Origin: Acinetobacter sp. NCu2D-2
GTDB lineage: Bacteria > Pseudomonadota > Gammaproteobacteria > Pseudomonadales > Moraxellaceae
DNA: 64,000 nucleotides
NCBI RefSeq assembly: GCF_001647675.1
Contig: NZ_CP015594.1
Location: 620,001 to 684,000, forward strand
Direction: 5' to 3'
Position 1 is the first letter of the stretch; each line of letters starts with the position of its first letter. A model generated the notes under the pieces. That model was not told the DNA's origin, made no database searches, and saw only the letters and a program-made list of their open reading frames with translations. The position numbers and the translations under genes were made by a program. Positions 1-7,242 of the stretch are shown here, piece by piece.

Positions 1-449
1 CCTTCGCGGCGGTAATCATCAATCACATTCAATAATCGAAACTTGCGACCATCGGAAAGCTGATCATGCATAAAATCTAATGACCAAACCTGATTTTCTC
101 GGATTGGTTCTTTCAATGGTTCAGGCGCATGCCGTTTTAGTCTTCTTCTCGGTTTAATACGCAGATTCAGTGCCAACTCACAGTAAATGCGGTAAACCCG
201 CTTGTGATTCCAGCAGCAACTCTCAACATGCCGTAAATACGAGAAGCACAAACCAAAGCCCCAGTCGGAATTTTCCTCAGTGAGTTCAATGAGCTGTTCA
301 GCAATGAGTGCATTGTCATCGCTGAGTTTGGCTTGATAGCGGTAGCAGGTTTCACTAATGCCAAATGCTTTACAAGCCAAACGAATACTAATGGCATGCT
401 GGGCAACTGCCTGTTGTGCCATCTTACGCCGGCAAGATGGCTTTACCAC
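1..449 (-). CDS. IS3-family transposase OrfB, 5' part (cut by window edge)
   Basis: The reading frame starts at a GTG overlapping the end of orfA and continues off the left edge, giving about 149 residues. The sequence matches the amino half of the 271-aa OrfB of copy 3 (34303-35118): an HTH_21-like region ([20 protein letters not shown]), the [13 protein letters not shown] segment and the start of the integrase core ([12 protein letters not shown], first catalytic Asp). No disruption is visible inside the window. Whether this copy is intact depends on about 400 bases to the left. Confidence 0.88.
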   Translation of the reverse strand, partial: MVKPSCRRKMAQQAVAQHAISIRLACKAFGISETCYRYQAKLSDDNALIAEQLIELTEENSDWGFGLCFSYLRHVESCCWNHKRVYRIYCELALNLRIKPRRRLKRHAPEPLKEPIRENQVWSLDFMHDQLSDGRKFRLLNVIDDYRRE

Positions 450-709
450 TTTTTTACCATCGCTTCCTGGATGATTTCGGCCTTTAATCGCTCTTCCGCA
501 TACATCTTTTTAAGTCTGGTATTTTCGGCTTCTAGCTCTTTCAGTCGAGCCATTAATGATGTATCCATACCACCATATTTGGCACGCCATTTATAAAAGG
601 TAGCATTACTCATGCCGTGTTCACGGCAAAGGGTCGCTACAGGTGTGCCAGATTCTGCCTGTTTCAAGATGGACATGATCTGACTGTCAGTAAATTTAGA
701 TGTTTTCAT
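443..709 (-). CDS. IS3-family transposase OrfA (88 aa)
   Basis: Small helix-turn-helix protein of an IS3-family element. It opens MKTSKFTDSQIMSILKQAES and has the HTH segment CREHGMSNATFYKWRAKYGG, followed by a leucine-rich coiled segment that continues into the OrfAB fusion. It ends at KKW; the run AAAAAAG just before the stop is a likely -1 slippage site that would fuse OrfA to OrfB (known for the family, inferred here). The start follows AGGAGATTCTGC. Confidence 0.92.
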   Translation of the reverse strand: MKTSKFTDSQIMSILKQAESGTPVATLCREHGMSNATFYKWRAKYGGMDTSLMARLKELEAENTRLKKMYAEERLKAEIIQEAMVKKW

Positions 710-936
710 GCAGAATCTCCTGCTCGTATCTTAAGAGAAAATTCTACTTTTAGATCCTATTATTTTTAGGGGGGATTACCATACGCCACGATATAAAAGT
801 ATTTTTATCAAAATGAACTAAATAATATATAGGCAATATTTTGCTTATATAAAAAATCTGTGTAAAAAACTTTAACTTAAAAAATGAATAATTCGTCATT
901 GTCATAGGTAATCAGATTTTTATCAGATATAATTAA

Positions 937-952
937 TTAATATATTTATTAA
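937..952. promoter_or_regulatory. Degenerate HpaR-type operator before the marR gene
   Basis: TTAATATATTTATTAA resembles the palindrome TTAATATATTAA found exactly elsewhere in the cluster, but with a mismatch, in a very AT-rich stretch only 14 bases before the start codon. Autoregulation by the MarR-type product is plausible, but this is a weak call. Confidence 0.35.
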
Positions 953-965
953 TTTATCAAGCAAT

Positions 966-1391
966 ATGAAGAAAGTTAGACCCTCTGTCACTTTGGCATT
1001 ACTACATACACGTGAAGCGCTGATGACACATTTTCGTCCTGCTTTGCATGATGTAGGTCTAACGGAACAGCAATGGCGTATTATCCGTATTTTGGCTCAA
1101 TATGGTGAATTAGAAAGCACACTTTTGGCAGATAAAGCATGTGTATTAAAGCCAAGCCTAACAGGAATTATTCGTAGACTCTGTGAAATGGGATTAGTCC
1201 TGCGTCGTCGTGGTGAACAGGATCAACGCTATGTATATATTAGGTTGACCACGGCAGGCGAAGACATCTTTAAAAAGATGTCTGTCGAAATGGAAAAGCG
1301 ATATCAAAATATTCATCAACAGATTGGTGACGACCGCATGTCAAAACTCTTAGAGCTGTTGACAGAATTACAAAAACTTAAGCTTGATTAA
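966..1391 (+). CDS. hpaR: MarR-family regulator, HpaR-like (copy 1)
   Basis: Protein of 141 aa, the usual size for MarR family winged-helix repressors and for HpaR, repressor of homoprotocatechuate meta-cleavage genes. Visible parts: N-terminal helix TLALLHTREALMTHFRPAL, the helix GLTEQQWRIIRIL, the recognition region LKPSLTGIIRRLCEMGLVLRRR and the wing with DQRYVYIRLT. The start lies in an AT-rich leader with a degenerate operator. It converges with the following MFS gene and overlaps it by 14 bases. A clear paralog lies at 27075-27503 at the other end of the catabolic region. Which of the two is the functional HpaR cannot be told from sequence alone. Confidence 0.85.
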   Translation: MKKVRPSVTLALLHTREALMTHFRPALHDVGLTEQQWRIIRILAQYGELESTLLADKACVLKPSLTGIIRRLCEMGLVLRRRGEQDQRYVYIRLTTAGEDIFKKMSVEMEKRYQNIHQQIGDDRMSKLLELLTELQKLKLD

Positions 1392-2580
1392 GTGGTTTAC
1401 GCATAATCCATACATAACAAGCCAAATAGCTGCATAAAATGACACTGTAAATCAGCATCAGCTTGCTAGGAAAAATCAGTGAGGCAAGTAGTCCCACACA
1501 TAGACCGCCGAGTGCATCAAAGCCGAAACGGGTTGAGGTATAGATCGAAATTGCACGCCCACGATAAGCTTCAATCGTAGAATTCTGAATAATAATATTG
1601 GTTAAAATATTAGTAGTTGAAATCCCAAAACCTAATAAGAACATTGCAAAACACAGTACATACATATGGGTTGAAATACCCAAAAGCATCAACCCAAAGC
1701 TACAAAAGGCGATATTCTGAATAAAAATATTTTTCGGTGCATTAAAGTTTTTCTTGCTGGCTAAAATCACGGATGAAATTAAAGAGCCAACTCCAGCAAA
1801 GCCCCATAAAATACCTAAGGTTTTTTCATTACCCGCAATAATATCTTTAGCATAAATAGGTAATAGCGTTACATAACTGGACGCCGTCATATTGAGTACA
1901 ATCACCGTCATCATCAAGATACGATATTGATGATTTTGGTACATGTATTTAATACCTTCTATAAATACTGCCCCTAATTTTCCAGTTGCTTTGACAGAGT
2001 TCACTGCTTTCATTTGCGAAACAGCGATGCCAAGCCCTAAATAAGAAAATGCATTGATATAAAAGCATAGCTCAGCACCAATCGTACTTAATAATAAGCC
2101 TGCAATTGGTGGTCCTATAAAGCGTGAAGCATTGAAAATCATGGCATTTAAAGCCAATGCATTTGGCAGAAGCGCTTTATCTTCAATGATCAAACTAAGC
2201 AAAGATTGACGTAGTGGGGTGTCGATTGCTGTCAGAATACCGAGCAAGAGCGACATGCAAATTAATAGCGGTGGTGTAAAAAGATTAAAGTGATACAGTA
2301 AACCTAAGCTTATGGTTTGTATAAAAAATAAAATTTGGACAATAACTAAGAACTTTTGTTTATTCAGTTTATCAATCCAAGCGCCTGCAATCGGGCTCAC
2401 CAATAGCTGCGGAATTAATGCGCAAAAGCCAATGATGCCTAGCAGCGCCGCAGATTGAGTCTGCTCATAAATGATCCATGCTAAAGCGACTTGTTGAATC
2501 CAAGTGCCTAGGGTGGAAAATGAATGACCAATAAAGTAACGACGAAAATTAGGCGAGCGAAGTGAACTGAATGTATGCAA
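1378..2580 (-). CDS. MFS exporter, EntS-like (MFS_3) family
   Basis: Protein of 400 aa with about twelve hydrophobic segments. The opening FSSLRSPNFRRYFIGHSFSTLGTWIQQVALAWIIY is characteristic of the EntS/MFS_3 branch, which exports siderophores, lipids or drugs. The cytoplasmic loop AGAWIDKLNKQK fits the MFS signature between TM2 and TM3. The start is 19 bases downstream (in its own direction) of an exact TTAATATGTTAA palindrome, so it probably belongs to the HpaR regulon. A role in exporting a pathway intermediate or the aromatic substrate is inference; no substrate can be read from the sequence. Confidence 0.8.
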   Translation of the reverse strand: MHTFSSLRSPNFRRYFIGHSFSTLGTWIQQVALAWIIYEQTQSAALLGIIGFCALIPQLLVSPIAGAWIDKLNKQKFLVIVQILFFIQTISLGLLYHFNLFTPPLLICMSLLLGILTAIDTPLRQSLLSLIIEDKALLPNALALNAMIFNASRFIGPPIAGLLLSTIGAELCFYINAFSYLGLGIAVSQMKAVNSVKATGKLGAVFIEGIKYMYQNHQYRILMMTVIVLNMTASSYVTLLPIYAKDIIAGNEKTLGILWGFAGVGSLISSVILASKKNFNAPKNIFIQNIAFCSFGLMLLGISTHMYVLCFAMFLLGFGISTTNILTNIIIQNSTIEAYRGRAISIYTSTRFGFDALGGLCVGLLASLIFPSKLMLIYSVILCSYLACYVWIMRKPLNQA

Positions 2581-2598
2581 AACGAGTTAAGCTTAAAT

Positions 2599-2613
2599 TT
2601 AATATGTTAACTA
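2599..2613. promoter_or_regulatory. HpaR-type operator before the EntS-like MFS gene
   Basis: TTAATATGTTAACTA contains the exact 12-mer TTAATATGTTAA (2599-2610), identical to one of the two palindromes in the hpaA/hpaG1 intergenic region. It sits directly upstream of the leftward MFS start at 2580, where a bound repressor would block transcription or the start of elongation. Confidence 0.65.
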
Positions 2614-2770
2614 TTTTACTGGTTTTTTCGCATTTTGTGTTTTTTAGATACAGAATTATGATCAATAATCTCTATTGATATGTAGAAAGGTATATCTATA
2701 AATTAGTTTATTATATTAATTAGGATTCACTTTAATTTTAACTGGTAAAAATAGATAAAATGAGATAACT

Positions 2771-2794
2771 TTTTAGTTAATATATTAACTAAAA
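2771..2794. promoter_or_regulatory. 24-bp perfect palindromic operator (HpaR-type)
   Basis: The core TTAGTTAATATATTAACTAA (2773-2792) is a perfect palindrome, and two more matching bases on each side make it 24 bp. It shares TTAATATATTAA with sites at 5740 and 19732. It lies 15 bases before the ATG of the 238-aa gene at 2810 and shares the divergent intergenic region with the MFS operator at 2599. A MarR-family dimer is the expected binder (inference). Confidence 0.75.
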
Positions 2795-2809
2795 TAAAGG
2801 TGGATCAAA

Positions 2810-3526
2810 ATGGGGCACGCCAAACATTTTAGTCTGTATGTATCGAACTCGGATTTATTGACGCTCAATAAAACCAAAACAAGTACTATGGTCTATACAG
2901 ACATTCAAATGATCAATGAAATTATCTTAAATTTGATTGCATCGAAACGAGATTTTAGCAATTTTAAAAACTATTTTGAACAATTAGGTTTTAAATTAAA
3001 TCAATTTATTCATCAATTTAAATTAGAGATTAAATGTGCAGGTACGCTTAAGTTTGAGTTGCTAAAATTACTGTCTAAACTCAAAGTTATTCAGCATTAT
3101 ACGGGTGATCATTGGGTGGAAAGTATTGCAACTAGCCTTACTAAATCCATATATCAAAACATTCCTCAAATGACTTTAGTAGATTTACTTATATTTGAGA
3201 CCTACCATTCTCTAGGTTTAACATCGCAGTTAAGTGGTCAAGATAAACTTCTGGTGAAAAAAGTTAAAAATCTTGATTTATATAGTGAACTTTTAGCATG
3301 TTATAAAAAACCGCAAATCACTCAAAAAAATATTGAACAATATTTTGAAAAGAATCGAACCGAATTATTAATGAATTTGGTCGCTTCAGAGAAGAAGATC
3401 GTTCATATTCATTATGATATGGATTATTTAGAATCTTATGTGTGCAATAAAATGATGCTGGATTTACTGGGTGAAAATATCGATGAGCAACTCAATTTAA
3501 GAATAGAAAAAGAACTTTTAAGTTAA
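2810..3526 (+). CDS. Unrecognised 238-aa cytoplasmic protein under a perfect HpaR-type operator
   Basis: I do not recognise this family. The product is 238 aa, rich in Leu, Ile, Lys and Asn, with no signal peptide, membrane segment or known catalytic motif visible; it appears mostly helical. An excellent ribosome site (AAAGGTGG) precedes the ATG. Base composition is more AT-rich than in the hpa operon. It is a single-gene unit: divergent from the EntS-like exporter, convergent with the Bcr/CflA exporter, with an inverted repeat after the stop. The operator 15 bases upstream suggests induction with the 4-hydroxyphenylacetate genes. A regulatory or stress role is possible, but no function is assigned. 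Confidence 0.75.
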   Translation: MGHAKHFSLYVSNSDLLTLNKTKTSTMVYTDIQMINEIILNLIASKRDFSNFKNYFEQLGFKLNQFIHQFKLEIKCAGTLKFELLKLLSKLKVIQHYTGDHWVESIATSLTKSIYQNIPQMTLVDLLIFETYHSLGLTSQLSGQDKLLVKKVKNLDLYSELLACYKKPQITQKNIEQYFEKNRTELLMNLVASEKKIVHIHYDMDYLESYVCNKMMLDLLGENIDEQLNLRIEKELLS

Positions 3527-3530
3527 TACA

Positions 3531-3566
3531 CAGGCATTCTCCATTCAAATTATAGGAGAATACCTG
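3531..3566. terminator. Stem-loop between convergent genes
   Basis: CAGGCATTCTCC pairs with GGAGAATACCTG with one mismatch, in the 50-base gap between two convergent genes. There is no strong T-run, so it may be a weak bidirectional terminator or an mRNA-stabilising hairpin. Confidence 0.5.
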
Positions 3567-3576
3567 AGCTTTATGT

Positions 3577-4764
3577 TTAGGAAATTTCCTTCATCCCGCG
3601 TGTCAGTAATAAACTGCTCAAACATAAAATTGCGCCAGCACAAATGACAAAATTCATCGGTGCAGGGTGATTGTTTACGAAGAACAGACTCACCACATAA
3701 CTCAGTACTGCACCCATGGCGAACTGCATCGACACGGATAATCCTGATGCTGTACCTGCTTGTTGTGGTAAAAGCTTAAGAAGATTGGCCATTGAGTTTG
3801 CCCCAATTGAACCTGTTACGCCTACAAAGATGGCTAATCCAGCAATTAAGTACCAAGGCGATTCAAGTTTAAATAGGGTGATAAGGGCTAAATATATACC
3901 TGCACTGCAAGAAATCATCGCCATGGCTTTTAACAGTTGATATGCCCCATAACGCTTGAGCAAGCGGCTATTGATTGCTGTGAAGATGATGATGGAGAAA
4001 ATATTTCCAGCAAATAGATAAGCGTATTGCTGCGCAGTAAAGCCGTAGTAATGAATAAACACAAAAGATGATGCGGTAATATAGGCAAACATTGCTCCAA
4101 AAGAGAAGCTATTCGACAGCATAAAACCCCAAGCAAAACGGTTGCTGAGGACGGCTTTATAGTTTTGTAAAATGCCAGTCGGAGCATGGTTGGGTTTGGG
4201 TGCTTGGATGGTAATTTTTGACCAAGCTAGGCACAGGAGTGAATAAGCCAATAGGAAAATGAAAATTCCGCTCCAATGTGCATATTCAACGATCAATGCA
4301 CCGAGCAATGGTGCAATCAAGGTCGCAATCATGGTGATGATATGCATTAAGGATAATATTTTGGGAATTTCATGATTCTCAAACAGGTCACGGACCAATG
4401 CGCGAGAAAGTACCGATGCGCTGGCTCCACCCAAAGCTTGTAGTAAGCGGAAAACCTGTAGCTGTTCAATTTGAGTTGCCAAGATACAACCTAAGGTGGC
4501 TAAGACATAAATCACAATCCCAATCATCAGTAGGCGTTTACGGCCATAACGATCCGAGAGTGGGCCATAAACCAACATTCCAATACTAAAGCCCAGTAAG
4601 AAGATGGTAATAGTTTTTTGTACTGCAGCCACATGCGTATTTAAATCCAGCGCAATCGAAGGCAGACTTGGTAAATACATATCAATTGACAGTGGTCCAA
4701 AGGCCACTAACGCACTAAGTAGAATAATTAAGCTTTTAGAGCGCGTTTGAGTTGTTGTGACCAT
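3577..4764 (-). CDS. Bcr/CflA-type MFS drug exporter
   Basis: Protein of 395 aa with twelve predicted membrane segments. The N-terminal LGALxxFGPLSIDMYLPSLP-like segment (here LSALVAFGPLSIDMYLPSLP) is diagnostic of the Bcr/CflA subfamily of DHA1 multidrug exporters, and the loop YGPLSDRYGRKRLL is the MFS motif A. The gene starts 3 bases after the hpaA stop codon, so the two are probably cotranscribed and translationally coupled. That placement suggests export of an aromatic or toxic intermediate during 4-hydroxyphenylacetate growth; the substrate is not predictable. Confidence 0.85.
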   Translation of the reverse strand: MVTTTQTRSKSLIILLSALVAFGPLSIDMYLPSLPSIALDLNTHVAAVQKTITIFLLGFSIGMLVYGPLSDRYGRKRLLMIGIVIYVLATLGCILATQIEQLQVFRLLQALGGASASVLSRALVRDLFENHEIPKILSLMHIITMIATLIAPLLGALIVEYAHWSGIFIFLLAYSLLCLAWSKITIQAPKPNHAPTGILQNYKAVLSNRFAWGFMLSNSFSFGAMFAYITASSFVFIHYYGFTAQQYAYLFAGNIFSIIIFTAINSRLLKRYGAYQLLKAMAMISCSAGIYLALITLFKLESPWYLIAGLAIFVGVTGSIGANSMANLLKLLPQQAGTASGLSVSMQFAMGAVLSYVVSLFFVNNHPAPMNFVICAGAILCLSSLLLTRGMKEIS

Positions 4765-4767
4765 GGA

Positions 4768-5658
4768 TTAGGCTCTTGCTGTATTGAGTTGTTGATTACG
4801 ATAGTCAGATGGGCGCATGCCTGCATGACGGGTAAAGAATCGACTGAAATAAGCAGGATCTTTAAAGCCAAGTTGGTAACAGACCGAGTTAATTGAAGCG
4901 TCAGAGAAAATTAGCAAGCGTTTGGCTTCTTGCATTTGACGGTCAAAAATGAGTTTCTTGGATGAAATATTGGCAACACGACGACAAATATCATTTAAAC
5001 GGGTTTCGGTAATCGCAAGCTCTTGTGCATATTGATTCAGAGGCCAATGCTCTAGGAAATGATTTTCAATCAATTCATTAAATGAACGGAAAATTTTTAA
5101 ATCACCGCTACAGCTATTGATCCGTGGTGCAGTGACATCTCCCAAACGAATCATTTGAATAAAAATTAGAGAAACAAGGTTCTTGAGTGCGGCATTACGA
5201 CTGACTTTGTTACTTTGGAACTCATTTTCAATATCTTCAAAATAACGTTCCAGTTGTTTGAGGTCGTCATAGTAGTTGTGTTTCAGTCCTTCTAGGGAAA
5301 TACACAGCGGCACAATATTCTGAACTTTTAGATCGACCTGTAATAAAGGCCAAATTAAATTGGATTGTACGGTCAGGACATGGCCTTCACATAAAGGGTC
5401 AGTAATAAAAGCATGTGCGACAGAGGGCGGGGTCAGGAAACAAACGGGTGCTTTGCACACATACTTCACATCATCCAAATAAATTCGAATAGAGCCTTTC
5501 GTGACAAAGTGCAATTGGAAGAAACCATCGTGTCGATGGGCAGGCATATTTACACCGAAAAAATCAGCCAATTTACCTAAGGCTTCATAGTGAATTTCGG
5601 AGTCCATGTAGCGTTGATCGTAAACTTCACCAAGTTTGATATTTGGGATCTGATTCAT
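4768..5658 (-). CDS. hpaA: AraC-family activator HpaA
   Basis: Protein of 296 aa with an N-terminal cupin sensor domain (HRHDGFFQLHFVTKGSIRIYLDD) and a C-terminal double helix-turn-helix (about residues 190-290: LAITETRLNDICRRV and INSVCYQLGFKDPAYFSRFFTRHAGMRPSDYR). The size and layout match HpaA, which in E. coli senses 4-hydroxyphenylacetate and activates the hydroxylase genes. It is divergent from hpaG1, with two palindromic operators in between. Candidate binding sites for it are the 21-bp-spaced direct repeats at 13516 and 17263, upstream of the transporter and hydroxylase units; that link is inferred. Confidence 0.88.
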   Translation of the reverse strand: MNQIPNIKLGEVYDQRYMDSEIHYEALGKLADFFGVNMPAHRHDGFFQLHFVTKGSIRIYLDDVKYVCKAPVCFLTPPSVAHAFITDPLCEGHVLTVQSNLIWPLLQVDLKVQNIVPLCISLEGLKHNYYDDLKQLERYFEDIENEFQSNKVSRNAALKNLVSLIFIQMIRLGDVTAPRINSCSGDLKIFRSFNELIENHFLEHWPLNQYAQELAITETRLNDICRRVANISSKKLIFDRQMQEAKRLLIFSDASINSVCYQLGFKDPAYFSRFFTRHAGMRPSDYRNQQLNTARA

Positions 5659-5717
5659 ACCTTCGAGTCCATGAAAAGTATAATTTTCAACTTTAATCGA
5701 AAAAAAGACTTGAAAAA

Positions 5718-5753
5718 AGTTAATATGTTAATTATAAAGTTAATATATTAACT
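5718..5753. promoter_or_regulatory. Double HpaR-type operator in the hpaA-hpaG1 intergenic region
   Basis: Two palindromes lie side by side: AGTTAATATGTTAATT (5718-5733) and AGTTAATATATTAACT (5738-5753, perfect). Their centres are 20 bp apart, about two helical turns, which would place two dimers on the same face. They lie 55-90 bases before the hpaG1 start and 60-95 before hpaA, so they could control both directions. The motif recurs at 2599, 2777 and 19732. Confidence 0.8.
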
Positions 5754-5807
5754 AATTATCAAAAAGTCTAGTCCTAAGCGACAAGATATAGAAGCAGAGA
5801 GTCTCAA

Positions 5808-6467
5808 ATGAGTGAGTTAAAACCAATCAGCACGGATGGTAATGTTTTTGGTATCGCTTTGAATTACAAGTGTTTGTATGAAAAATTACAAGCATCTTTC
5901 AATGAAAAGCCTTACGTGAACGAACCTAAAAAACCAGTTTTGTTCATTAAAACACCAAACACCCGTAATGTTTCAGGTCGTCCAGTTGTTAAGAAAAAAT
6001 CTGAAATTTTGCAAGCGGGTCCAAGTGTTGGCATCGTGATCGGGAAAAGTACTACTCGTGTGAGTAAAAGTGAAGCTGCTGCTCATATCGCTGGCTATGT
6101 GGTTGTAAATGAATGGAGCCTTCCAGAGGAAAGTTATTACCGTCCAGCAATCAAAGCAAAATGCCAAGATGGCTTCTGTGTTGTAGGTACACCTGTTGCT
6201 CAGGATCAAGTGACTGATTTAAATAATCTTGCACTTCGTGTTTATGTAAATGGCGAATTGAAGCAAGAAGGTACGACTGCAAACTGGATTCGTACACCAG
6301 AACAGATTATTGAAGAAATTTCTGAATATATGCCGTTGAACGAAGGCGACATCATCTTAACAGGTACACCTTATGGTCGTGTTTCTGTAGTTGCGGGTGA
6401 TGAAGTTCGTGTTGAGATTGATCAACTCGGTTCAGTAACAAACACGGTTCAGGAAGAGGGTAACTAA
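5808..6467 (+). CDS. hpaG1: HpaG1: HpaG N-terminal-half homolog (FAH fold)
   Basis: This 219-aa fumarylacetoacetate-hydrolase-fold protein corresponds to the amino half of E. coli HpaG, the bifunctional decarboxylase/isomerase making 2-oxo-hept-ene-1,7-dioate from 5-oxo-pent-3-ene-1,2,5-tricarboxylate. Seen here: FGIALNY at the start, the LTGTPYG turn and the GDEVRVEI strand typical of the fold. The usual metal-binding Glu-x-Glu before VIGK is replaced (QAGPSVGIVIGK) and the Asp of the next ligand region reads NEW, so this half probably lacks a canonical metal site while hpaG2 keeps it. First gene of the meta operon; 3 bases separate it from hpaG2. Confidence 0.88.
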   Translation: MSELKPISTDGNVFGIALNYKCLYEKLQASFNEKPYVNEPKKPVLFIKTPNTRNVSGRPVVKKKSEILQAGPSVGIVIGKSTTRVSKSEAAAHIAGYVVVNEWSLPEESYYRPAIKAKCQDGFCVVGTPVAQDQVTDLNNLALRVYVNGELKQEGTTANWIRTPEQIIEEISEYMPLNEGDIILTGTPYGRVSVVAGDEVRVEIDQLGSVTNTVQEEGN

Positions 6468-6470
6468 TAA

Positions 6471-7232
6471 ATGAAAACTGCACGCATTCGTTATAACAAT
6501 GAAGTTTTAGAAGTTCAGGTAAATGATGAACTTCAAGTAACCCTTCCATCTGGTGAAGTTTTGGAAGAACAGGCAGTTGAATGGTTACCACCTGCTAACG
6601 GCACAATGTTCGCCTTAGGTTTGAACTATGCAGATCACGCACGTGAACTTGCTTTTGAACCACCAAAAGAACCATTGATTTTTATTAAAGCGTCAAATAC
6701 CTACACAGGCCATAACAAAAATACATGGCGTCCAGACAATGTTGAATACATGCACTATGAGTGTGAACTTGTCGCAGTGATTGGTAAAGAAGCGAAAAAC
6801 GTGAAACGTGAAGACGCGCTTGATTATGTTGCGGGTTATACCCTATGTAATGACTACGCGATTCGTGATTTCTTGGAAAACTACTATCGTCCAAACCTAC
6901 GTGTGAAAAACCGTCACTCTACAACACCTGTAGGTCCATACATCATCGACAAATCATTAGTGCCTTCACCAAATAACCTCACACTTCGTACATGGGTGAA
7001 CGGTGAGCTTCGTCAAGAAGGGACTACAGCAGACATGATCTTCAATGTTCCATTCTTAATTGAATACATCTCTTCATTCATGACATTGCAACCAGGCGAC
7101 ATGATCGCGACAGGTACACCAGAAGGTTTATCTGATGTGGTGCCTGGTGATGAAGTTGTGGTTGAAATTGAAGGCGTGGGAAAATTACGTAACTTCATTG
7201 TTTCAGAATCAGATTTTTTCAAAACAGTTTAA
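6471..7232 (+). CDS. hpaG2: HpaG2: HpaG C-terminal-half homolog (isomerase/decarboxylase)
   Basis: This 253-aa FAH-family protein corresponds to the carboxy half of E. coli HpaG, which decarboxylates and isomerises the tricarboxylate intermediate. The metal ligands are visible: the acidic pair in YECELVAVIGK and the Asp in CNDYAIRDF. GDMIATGTPEGLSDVVPGDEV is the conserved C-terminal loop. An N-terminal extension of about 45 residues precedes the FALGLNYADH start of the catalytic fold. In Acinetobacter and pseudomonads the two halves are often separate genes and likely work together. Cotranscribed with hpaG1 and hpaE. Confidence 0.92.
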   Translation: MKTARIRYNNEVLEVQVNDELQVTLPSGEVLEEQAVEWLPPANGTMFALGLNYADHARELAFEPPKEPLIFIKASNTYTGHNKNTWRPDNVEYMHYECELVAVIGKEAKNVKREDALDYVAGYTLCNDYAIRDFLENYYRPNLRVKNRHSTTPVGPYIIDKSLVPSPNNLTLRTWVNGELRQEGTTADMIFNVPFLIEYISSFMTLQPGDMIATGTPEGLSDVVPGDEVVVEIEGVGKLRNFIVSESDFFKTV

Positions 7233-7242
7233 GCGTTAAAGG

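Larger units (their letters stand above)
1..780 (-). mobile_element. IS3-family insertion sequence, copy 1 (cut by window edge)
   Basis: The element reads leftwards: its left terminal repeat, starting GGTAATCCCCCC on the minus strand, ends at 780, followed by orfA and the 5' half of orfB. The right end lies outside the window. The same element occurs at 32012-35157 on the plus strand, where both ends are visible (GGTAATCC... each side). The two copies are nearly identical where they overlap and lie in inverted orientation around 31 kb of catabolic genes. An 88-codon orfA followed by orfB in another frame with an A-run at the junction is typical of IS3-family elements. Confidence 0.93.

Noticed and set aside
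167..406. 79-aa frame on the minus strand inside the left IS
   Set aside because: It is an off-frame shadow of orfB; the same frame appears in copy 3 at 34346-34585.
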